Shown here piece after piece: positions 32,312 to 38,090 of a stretch of 38,090 nucleotides of DNA (position 1 is the stretch's first letter; every line of letters begins with the position of its first letter). This DNA is from an uncultured Opitutales bacterium. Lineage in GTDB: Bacteria; Verrucomicrobiota; Verrucomicrobiia; Opitutales; Intestinicryptomonadaceae. The stretch lies in contig CALXQW010000005.1 in NCBI GenBank assembly GCA_944390805.1, positions 1 to 38,090 on the forward strand. Direction: 5' to 3'. The translations under genes were made by a program, and so were the position numbers. A model generated the notes under the pieces. It saw only the letters and a list, made by a program, of their open reading frames with translations. It was not told the DNA's origin and made no database searches.

Positions 32312-33442
32312 ATGGGTAATTACAACAGACGCAGATTCTTAAAAACTGCCATGATAAGCAGTGCAATAGGAATGATTGCCGCAAAAGATAGCATCTCCCA
32401 AAAGCTTGAACCATCCAGTCACAATTTAGCTGCAAAGATCTCTAAACAAAGAACGTTGGGAAGCGGAAGATTTTGCCTTTCAGTATCATCCATTGGATTT
32501 GGATGTATGGGAATGACATATAACCGCAGCGCCCATCCAGGAAAAGAAGAATGTATAAGATTAATTCGCAATGCCGTAGAACGCGGAGTTACCCTATTTG
32601 ACACGGCAATCATCTATGGACCGCTAAACAATGAGAAGCTTGTGGGAGAGGCCTTGGAGCCATTTAGAGGACAAGTGGCAGTAAGCACAAAATTTGGCCA
32701 CGAAGTTATAAATGGTAAAAGCACCGGCAAGCAGGATAGCCGCCCAGAGACAATAAAACGCTATTGCGACAATTCCCTTATGAGGTTAAGGGTTGATTGC
32801 ATAGAACTCTTCTACCAGCATAGGTTTGATCCGAAGGTTCCCATTGAAGATGTTGCCGGAACTATGCAGGAGTTGATTGAAGCTGGAAAAATAAAACGCT
32901 GGGGGCTTTGCGAGGTAAATTCTGAGATAATTAAGAAAGCCCATGCCGTACAACCCATCACAGCAGTTCAGAGCGAATACCACCTTATGTGGCGCAACGT
33001 TGAAAAAAACGGAGTATTGAGCACATGCAGAGAGCTCGGCATAGGCTTTGTTGCGTACAGCCCAATAAATAGAGGATTTCTTGGAGGCAATATAAACGAA
33101 TATACCAAATTCGACACAAAGAATGATAATAGACAAACTTTGCCAAGATTCTCGCCAGATGCAATACGTGCAAATATGCGCATTGTTGAAGTCTTAAACG
33201 AATTTGGAAGGCAAAGAGGGATGACATCTGCACAAGTTGGATTGGCGTGGTTATTGTCAAAGTCGCCATATATTGTGCCAATTCCCGGGACAACAAAGAT
33301 ATCGCATCTTGAAGAGAATTTAAGATCTGCCGAATTCCAATGCTCGCAGGATGAATGGAATAGTCTTGAAAACGAGCTCAGCAAAATTCCAATAATAGGA
33401 AACCGCTATAATGCCGAACAAGAAAGGCAGATAAGGGGATAG
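32312..33442 (+). CDS. Aldo/keto reductase with a twin-arginine leader
   Basis: The frame is open from 32219, but the ATG at 32312 has AGGAAG at a good distance and begins MGNYNRRRFLKTAMISSAIG, a Tat-type signal (NRRRFLK plus hydrophobic segment). That gives 376 residues. The AKR tetrad is present: D97 (FDTA), Y102 (IYG), K127 (STKFG) and H170 (YQHRFDP). GLCEVNSE, YHLMWRN, YSPINRGFLGG and IPGTTKISHLEENL match the YghZ/AKR11-13-like branch. Tat export of an NADPH-dependent enzyme with bound cofactor is known for some oxidoreductases, but location is inferred from the leader only. It may reduce aldehydes or sugars; the AraC neighbour is of a type that elsewhere controls aldehyde reductases. Confidence 0.92.
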   Translation: MGNYNRRRFLKTAMISSAIGMIAAKDSISQKLEPSSHNLAAKISKQRTLGSGRFCLSVSSIGFGCMGMTYNRSAHPGKEECIRLIRNAVERGVTLFDTAIIYGPLNNEKLVGEALEPFRGQVAVSTKFGHEVINGKSTGKQDSRPETIKRYCDNSLMRLRVDCIELFYQHRFDPKVPIEDVAGTMQELIEAGKIKRWGLCEVNSEIIKKAHAVQPITAVQSEYHLMWRNVEKNGVLSTCRELGIGFVAYSPINRGFLGGNINEYTKFDTKNDNRQTLPRFSPDAIRANMRIVEVLNEFGRQRGMTSAQVGLAWLLSKSPYIVPIPGTTKISHLEENLRSAEFQCSQDEWNSLENELSKIPIIGNRYNAEQERQIRG

Positions 33443-33464
33443 ATGTAAATATTTACATGTAAAT
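33443..33464. promoter_or_regulatory. Palindromic candidate operator before the AraC gene
   Basis: ATGTAAATATTTACAT (33443-33458) is a perfect 16-bp palindrome, and a third half-site ATGTAAAT overlaps it at 33457-33464. It starts on the base after the aldo/keto reductase stop codon and lies 44-65 bp before the AraC start, a usual place for autoregulation. Confidence 0.45.
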
Positions 33465-33507
33465 GGACTTTATATGGCATATTAATATAAACAAAACATA
33501 AGCAACT

Positions 33508-34392
33508 ATGGAGTTTTCAGACATCAATTATATTCTAAAGAGAAAATTGCTTTTGAAAATGCCCATTGCTGGAGACTATCCGCTTGGATTTGGAGGTCTT
33601 GGAATTCATAGGAGAGATAGTTCAAACATAACTGAGAACTGTTTTTATAGGCCGCTAGCAACACTGACAATACAAGGCTCTAAATATTCTACCATAGGCG
33701 GAGAAAGATACTATCTAAGAGAGGGAGATTTTCTGGTATCCACAGTTGATATGCCCGCGCAGAACTATGTAGTAGATGCGAAGGATAAGAAACCATTTTT
33801 ATCTATCTCTTTATACCTGGATAGATTTTTGATTACCCAGATATTGTCGGAGAATCCATCTTTATTGTCCAGTCAGGTAATTGAGGCACGAGGAACCGGA
33901 GTTGCAAAAATAGAAGCGGATATGCTTGCTGCATTTTTAAGATTCTTTGAATTGTCGGAGACCCCAAAAAAGATTGAGTACCTGTCTTCGGCGATGCTAA
34001 AAGAGATACACATACGCTTATTATTGTCACCTTTAGGAAAATACATATGCGGAATAAACGCTCCAAACGGAAGCGGCATTAAACTTGCAAAAGTAATGTC
34101 TTATCTGAGGGAAAACTATAAGCGAATGTTAAATATATCAGAACTCTCTAAGCTTGCCGGAATGTCGCAATCAACATTCCACAGGAGTTTCAAGGCGATT
34201 ACAGGAATTAGCCCACTACAATATCAAAAGCACCTAAGATTATATGAGGCACAAAAATTGATGATAACAAAAAATGCAACAGTATCTGATGCCGCATTTG
34301 AAGTTGGTTATGATAGCCCAAGCCAATTCTCACGAGAATACAAGAGAATATTCGGCATTCCACCAAAGAAAAGCCTTGTTAAATACTTCTAA
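33508..34392 (+). CDS. AraC-family regulator with an AraC_N (YqhC-like) sensor domain
   Basis: 294 residues. The N-terminal cupin-like domain (about 40-190) reads LATLTIQGSKYSTIGGERYYLREGDFLVSTVDMPAQNYVVDA and KPFLSISLYLDRFLITQIL, matching the AraC_N type. The C-terminal pair of helix-turn-helix motifs (about 195-292) includes LNISELSKLAGMSQSTFHRSFKAITGISPLQYQKHLRL and ATVSDAAFEVGYDSPSQFSREYKRIFGIPPKKSL. In E. coli the AraC_N regulator YqhC activates aldehyde reductase genes, so control of the adjacent SDR and aldo/keto reductase genes is a fair inference. The palindrome upstream suggests autoregulation. Confidence 0.9.
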   Translation: MEFSDINYILKRKLLLKMPIAGDYPLGFGGLGIHRRDSSNITENCFYRPLATLTIQGSKYSTIGGERYYLREGDFLVSTVDMPAQNYVVDAKDKKPFLSISLYLDRFLITQILSENPSLLSSQVIEARGTGVAKIEADMLAAFLRFFELSETPKKIEYLSSAMLKEIHIRLLLSPLGKYICGINAPNGSGIKLAKVMSYLRENYKRMLNISELSKLAGMSQSTFHRSFKAITGISPLQYQKHLRLYEAQKLMITKNATVSDAAFEVGYDSPSQFSREYKRIFGIPPKKSLVKYF

Positions 34393-34429
34393 TGTATAAT
34401 CCTGATAGGATTAGATATTATAGAGAGAT

Positions 34430-34909
34430 TTAACTCTCATTTACAATTTTGCCTGTCATATGCTCTATACTCAACTCCAGCACAGCAACGGCATTCACAA
34501 ATTTTTTGATTTCCTCTTCTATATATTCTTTATTTGCAAAAGTAAAACGCGCAGCCAGATTTGCGCAAGCCTGCCGTATTTTATCGTCATCATTAACAAT
34601 CTTTATTCTGCCAAATATTATAACGCTCTTAACATCTAAGCCCTTCTTCACATTACTCTGTATGCCTTTGTTAAAGACGGAAAGACAAGCCTTATCATTT
34701 TTCATTATTGAATCAATCTTATGCCCTTTCCGCGCCCCGTGAAAGTATATCTTATTGTCTGGCTCTGAAAAATAGAAATTTATAGGTATTCCATATGGAT
34801 AACCATCGTCGCCTATAATGGAAAGAACTCCACGTTTTTCGGTATTTAATATCTCAAGGCAATCAGAATTATCTAATTGCTGTTTGATTCTCCGCATAGG
34901 TCTAAACAT
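34430..34909 (-). CDS. Pyridoxamine 5'-phosphate oxidase-like (NimA-type) flavoprotein
   Basis: 159 residues. An FMN-binding split barrel: MRRIKQQLDNSDCLEILNTEKRGVLSIIGDDGYPYGIPINFYFSE, then IYFHGARKGHKIDSIMKNDKACLSVF (about 53-78) and VKSVIIFGRIKIVND, the pattern of small flavin-dependent reductases and nitroimidazole-resistance NimA proteins. GGAG 8 bases before the ATG sets the start; MRRIKQQ (four codons in) is an alternative. It converges on the AraC gene, whose stop lies 37 bp away. Its job may be redox detoxification with the neighbouring reductases; the substrate is unknown. Confidence 0.88.
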   Translation of the reverse strand: MFRPMRRIKQQLDNSDCLEILNTEKRGVLSIIGDDGYPYGIPINFYFSEPDNKIYFHGARKGHKIDSIMKNDKACLSVFNKGIQSNVKKGLDVKSVIIFGRIKIVNDDDKIRQACANLAARFTFANKEYIEEEIKKFVNAVAVLELSIEHMTGKIVNES

Positions 34910-35262
34910 AAAAGAACTCCTTTTTATTTTATATGGTATAGTTTGGTACTTGAATATAACAAGTTCAATAAAAAGATGAAGTTGATAATATTTTTAGCGT
35001 GTATTCCAAAATGATAGCTGAAAGTATTAATTAAAAGATGCAAATTAACTTAGGAAATATCACATTAGCATTCTCAATGAGAGATATCATATTCTCATTC
35101 TGGCAAGAATGGCTAATACTTTAGAGTAAATTCTACTCTTCTAATGCACTACAGGCAAAACCTATCTTTACGTTGCGCGCATTACATTGTAATAAAATAA
35201 CATAATGATATATTATATATAAAATATAATATATTATTACGCTATGATAGAAAAATATCCTG
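34910..35262. other. 353-bp AT-rich intergenic region
   Basis: No gene seen. It contains the promoter side of the minus-strand flavoprotein gene and, at 35205-35237, an A/T-only near-perfect hairpin that may end the hydrolase transcript. Several TATAAT-like boxes occur by composition alone, and I do not single one out. Confidence 0.35.
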
Positions 35263-36198
35263 CTATATTTTATCAAAGAAATCTACAAGCTTTTCGACAA
35301 CCTGGCATACATATTCCGGCTTATCGTAAAGATCTACATGAGACGCTCCATCTACCGTAAAAATTTCTTTAGGCTCTCTGGCTCTATTATATGCATCTTT
35401 TGTGAAATATAGAGTATCTGCTCTGCTGCCTACAACAAAAAGCAATGGCCTTGGAGAAACCTTATCTATATAGGCAAAAGCATCCCATGCAGCAAGCTTG
35501 TCGTTGCTGGAGACTAAGTATTTATTTACAGATGTAGGATATGAACAACGATCTGTCCGATAATACTCATAGGCCTCCTTCTGTATAGTAGATGTATTCT
35601 CATTTATATCAGATTTAGACTTCGGTACATAGTTCCAATACTTAGGCTCCCCACCCCTCGCTTCTGAAGTTCTAGCTGCGGCAACCTCGGCCAGCAGTTT
35701 TTCCATAAAGTTTGGAATATTAACTCCGGGAAATCCATTTCTTGCGCTATCCCCTACGTCCCATGTACTGATGCCAGCAGCAGCTTTTATTCTTAGGTCT
35801 GTCTGAATTGCATTGAGAGTGTATCCGGCTCCAGCGCAAATTCCCATTGCGCCAATCTTATTTTCGTCAACATAAGGTAAAGATACCAAATAATCAACAG
35901 CACTTCTTATATCTTCAACCCTTGAAGTTGGATCTTCCAGATATCGAGGAAGCCCTTCACTTTCCCCCTGATGGCTTGCATCAAAAGCCAAGGCTACATA
36001 ACCTTTTCTGGATAGATTCCAGGCATATAAAGACGAACATTGTTCTTTAACCCCACCCCCAGGATGGGTTATAACAATAGCCGGATATCTCTTATTATCA
36101 TCAAAGTTGTCGGGCAGGAAGATCAACCCGGATATATTTAAATTAAATTTCTTAAAACAGACCTTTTTGCCTTCTTTATAATGAGTATAATGCAACAT
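35263..36198 (-). CDS. Alpha/beta hydrolase with a cysteine nucleophile (dienelactone hydrolase-like)
   Basis: The frame is open to 36258, but AAGGAG six bases before the ATG at 36198 (MLHYTHYKEG) fixes the start, giving 311 residues. Oxyanion segment ITHPGGGVKEQCSS (43-56), DASHQGESEG, nucleophile elbow GAMGICAGAGY with C121 in the place of the common serine, acid D261 (GSRAD) and H287 (GASHVD). The cysteine elbow recalls dienelactone hydrolases; related proteins of unknown function often sit beside AraC regulators and aldo/keto reductases. No signal peptide. Substrate unknown. Confidence 0.85.
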   Translation of the reverse strand: MLHYTHYKEGKKVCFKKFNLNISGLIFLPDNFDDNKRYPAIVITHPGGGVKEQCSSLYAWNLSRKGYVALAFDASHQGESEGLPRYLEDPTSRVEDIRSAVDYLVSLPYVDENKIGAMGICAGAGYTLNAIQTDLRIKAAAGISTWDVGDSARNGFPGVNIPNFMEKLLAEVAAARTSEARGGEPKYWNYVPKSKSDINENTSTIQKEAYEYYRTDRCSYPTSVNKYLVSSNDKLAAWDAFAYIDKVSPRPLLFVVGSRADTLYFTKDAYNRAREPKEIFTVDGASHVDLYDKPEYVCQVVEKLVDFFDKI

Positions 36199-36614
36199 GG
36201 TAGACTCCTTACTATATATTTTTATTTTATAAGCCACGTTCTGCCAGCTATGAATCAATATATATTTATATTAATATATAAATGTATGTAGCAGTTAACA
36301 GCCAAAAGTTATATAATATTTGAATGATGCATTTTCGATTTACATCATTATGTAATATAGTATATTTAAAATTTGAAACTTTTTATCTTGCCTACCGCAT
36401 ATAATTCTTATCGGCAATACGAAAAGATACGATATTCCATGCATTAGTGTATCTTAGAAATAGGATATATCTTTTAGATACCACATAAATAGTTTAATAA
36501 TTCTGTGTAAACGCTGAATAGCAAATAGGAATTCTTACAAAAGTAATATATAGGCTATATTATACGCTTGTTGCTCTTGACGCTGCATTCCATATAGGCT
36601 TGAAATATTTGCTT
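36199..36614. other. Divergent AT-rich region between the two hydrolase genes
   Basis: About 416 bp without a gene. It must carry both promoters. A possible plus-strand promoter is TTACAA (36535-36540), 17 bases, TATTAT (36558-36563). Confidence 0.35.
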
Positions 36615-37673
36615 ATGGATAAAGAATACTTCGGGCATTTTGAGACAGACAGGTCTCCACTGAAGGCAGTAGCCTCAGAAGAGGCATTAAGGTTCATACG
36701 TCGGCTTCCTCAGAAATTTGTAGATATGCAAATTGATGCAATAAAATGTGCAATGAATGGTGATAGTCATTTGCTCGATAGGTTTAGGAAATTCTGCTTA
36801 TTTGGTTCGCCAAAGCTTGAGGAGATAGACTTCTACGATAAAAATATCCCGGTTCGTAAAGATAAGCAAATGCGAATAAGAATATATAGAAGGAAGGCTG
36901 AATGCAGAGCATATGTGGAAGATATGATACATTCTAAAGCCACAAACCCGGCTATAATCTATTTCCATGGTGGAGGTTGGTGCATAAACGGCATAGAAAG
37001 CTGTATGAGGATATGCCAAGATTATGCATTGAAAACAGGAGCCGTTGTTATTGCGTGCGACTATTCTCTCTCTCCGGAGCATCCATATCCTGAAGCAAAT
37101 TATGATTGTTTTGATTGCTACAAATGGGTTTACGACAATGCCGCCACTCTTAGGATAGACCTAGAAAATATATTCTTAAGTGGAGATAGTGCAGGAGGCG
37201 GACTAGCGGTTTCAACAGCACTCATGTTAAGAGATCTCAATATGTCTGGGATAAGTAAATTTAAACAATTAGCCGGGCTTATACTATTTTATCCGGCAAT
37301 AGATGTAGAGAATTTGAATAGGCAGTCATATAAAACCTTTGGAAAGGGATTTTGTTTAGATTCGGATTTGATGAGGATTTTTGCCAGAGCATATGTGCCA
37401 GAGAATAATGCAGGAGATATATATGCATCACCCATAAATGCAGATTTTAATGATTTTAAGCCTCCCGTACTGATATTGGCCTCAGAATGCGATATTCTAC
37501 ACGATGAAGCCGCAGAATTTGCCGATAAATTAAGAAAATCTGGCGTATCTACGCGTTATGTCTGTTTAGAAGGGGCAACACACATATATATAACTCGAGC
37601 AGGAATGGATAACGCATATTCTGCGGCACTTAAAGAGGCTTGCAGTTTTATTGAACACGAGATTCGTAAATAA
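36615..37673 (+). CDS. HSL-family esterase/lipase (alpha/beta hydrolase fold-3)
   Basis: The frame can be opened with TTG at 36600; ATG at 36615 (MDKEYFGHFETD) is the more usual codon, giving 352 residues, though neither has a strong ribosome site. Numbering from TTG: oxyanion motif HGGGW (123-127), YSLSPEHPYPEANYDC, nucleophile GDSAGG (S197), acid D297 (SECDILHDE) and H327 (GATHIYI). These are the marks of the hormone-sensitive-lipase family of carboxylesterases acting on short acyl esters. No signal peptide is seen, so it is likely cytoplasmic. It is the last protein gene before tRNA-Ser. Confidence 0.9.
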   Translation: MDKEYFGHFETDRSPLKAVASEEALRFIRRLPQKFVDMQIDAIKCAMNGDSHLLDRFRKFCLFGSPKLEEIDFYDKNIPVRKDKQMRIRIYRRKAECRAYVEDMIHSKATNPAIIYFHGGGWCINGIESCMRICQDYALKTGAVVIACDYSLSPEHPYPEANYDCFDCYKWVYDNAATLRIDLENIFLSGDSAGGGLAVSTALMLRDLNMSGISKFKQLAGLILFYPAIDVENLNRQSYKTFGKGFCLDSDLMRIFARAYVPENNAGDIYASPINADFNDFKPPVLILASECDILHDEAAEFADKLRKSGVSTRYVCLEGATHIYITRAGMDNAYSAALKEACSFIEHEIRK

Positions 37674-37836
37674 GTAAGAATATAATACCTGATACAAACA
37701 TAAGATATTTTCCATATAACAATACGATATAAACTTATTTATGTTCTAATAAACAATATACTATATTACGATAAATTAGTTTGAGCTAATAATGGAGTAG
37801 ATATTAAAGTCGGTTGGAAATATTGCTAAAAAAATG

Positions 37837-37864
37837 TTGACCGAAAAATAAGCAGTCATAAATT
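37837..37864 (+). promoter_or_regulatory. Candidate promoter of tRNA-Ser
   Basis: TTGACC (37837-37842), 16 bases, TAAATT (37859-37864), 19 bp before the mature tRNA 5' end. The -10 box is weak. Confidence 0.4.
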
Positions 37865-37883
37865 AGTATATTTCAAAGAATGA

Positions 37884-37970
37884 GGAGAGATGACAGAGTG
37901 GTCGATCGTGCCTGACTCGAAATCAGGTGACCGTTAACGCGGTCCGGGGGTTCGAATCCCTCTCTCTCCG
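37884..37970 (+). tRNA. tRNA-Ser (anticodon CGA)
   Basis: Acceptor stem GGAGAGA/TCTCTCC, anticodon stem CCTGA/TCAGG with loop CTCGAAA (anticodon CGA, reads UCG), long class II variable arm (TGACCGTTAACGCGGTCC) and T arm with loop TTCGAAT. Discriminator G at 37970. The CCA end is not encoded. Confidence 0.96.
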
Positions 37971-37987
37971 CGTTTATAACTTTCACA

Positions 37988-38077
37988 CTGCAAGGGTGTT
38001 AGACAGTTTTAGTCAGAAAGCTGCAATGCGCTAAAAATGAGCGATTGCGGCTTTTTTATTGTCTAACACCATTGCAG
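37988..38077. repeat. About 90-bp element with 18-bp inverted ends next to tRNA-Ser
   Basis: CTGCAAGGGTGTTAGACA (37988-38005) and TGTCTAACACCATTGCAG (38060-38077) are inverted copies matching at 17 of 18 positions, and they enclose a terminator-like hairpin. The outer ends contain GTTAGAC and GTCTAAC. It could be a small mobile element (MITE-like), a recombination site, or just a large RNA hairpin. Confidence 0.6.
38017..38057 (+). terminator. Terminator downstream of tRNA-Ser
   Basis: AGCTGCAATGCGCT (38019-38032) pairs with AGCGATTGCGGCT (38040-38052), with one bulge and one G-U, followed by six T residues (38052-38057). It lies inside the inverted-repeat element. Confidence 0.75.
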
Positions 38078-38090
38078 CAAAAAATGCCCA

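Noticed and set aside
35205..35237. A/T-only palindrome as a regulatory element
   Set aside because: Such pairing is common by chance in DNA of this composition; kept only as a remark on the intergenic region.
37884..37970. A duplicated tRNA 3' end (att site) elsewhere in the window marking an integrated element
   Set aside because: I looked for a second copy of the T-arm and acceptor sequence upstream and did not notice one; there is also no integrase gene in the window.

Overview
The window looks like chromosomal DNA of an anaerobic, fermenting, Gram-negative bacterium. The anaerobic signature is a full-length pyruvate:ferredoxin oxidoreductase together with a methylmalonyl-CoA epimerase, a Na+-pumping decarboxylase and a CoA-transferase, which is the succinate-to-propionate end of fermentation. 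An outer-membrane beta-barrel protein, several signal peptides and a Tat-type leader support a two-membrane envelope. Gene style (HpnH, degenerate SUMF1 and DUF255 proteins, Sel1 arrays, mostly weak Shine-Dalgarno sites) would fit Verrucomicrobiota or a relative in the PVC group. That placement is inference; no rRNA gene is present.

Layout. 1-5040: 5'-truncated glnD (PII uridylyltransferase) with an in-frame stop close to the window edge, an ADP-ribose/CDP-alcohol diphosphatase-like phosphoesterase, and head-to-head coaC and rsmE. 5261-6753: a membrane-anchored DUF255/YyaL-like protein without catalytic cysteines. 7038-10598: nifJ. 11014-13121: a secreted unknown and a YdiY-like outer-membrane protein. 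13384-18527: an isolated hpnH (radical SAM), a DinG/XPD-type Fe-S helicase and a repeat-rich membrane-anchored unknown. 18748-23851 (minus strand): a long Sel1-repeat gene interrupted by one TGA, a GNAT acetyltransferase and a membrane-anchored coiled-coil protein with a degenerate SUMF1 domain. 24024-30320: the propionate module mce-mmdA-mmdD-mmdC-mmdB-scpC, then a periplasmic-binding-protein-like gene at 30324 whose signal-peptide codons coincide with a terminator hairpin. 31542-37673: an AT-rich accessory cluster (SDR, Tat-leader aldo/keto reductase, AraC regulator, flavin-reductase-like protein, two alpha/beta hydrolases), ending at tRNA-Ser(CGA). The window closes with a roughly 90-bp inverted-repeat element.

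How it works together: NifJ yields acetyl-CoA and reduced ferredoxin. The mmd operon epimerises and decarboxylates methylmalonyl-CoA while pumping Na+, and ScpC passes CoA from propionyl-CoA to succinate. The mutase is not in the window. The accessory cluster resembles an aldehyde/carbonyl detoxification set under an AraC_N (YqhC-like) regulator and differs from the core genes in having strong ribosome binding sites.

Best leads: the MmdB protein with a roughly 195-residue insert that reads like a membrane-fusion-protein unit (half lipoyl, coiled coil, half lipoyl); the terminator embedded in a signal-peptide coding region; the mutually exclusive hairpins between mmdC and mmdB; the two in-frame nonsense codons (glnD, Sel1 gene); and the inverted-repeat element beside tRNA-Ser.
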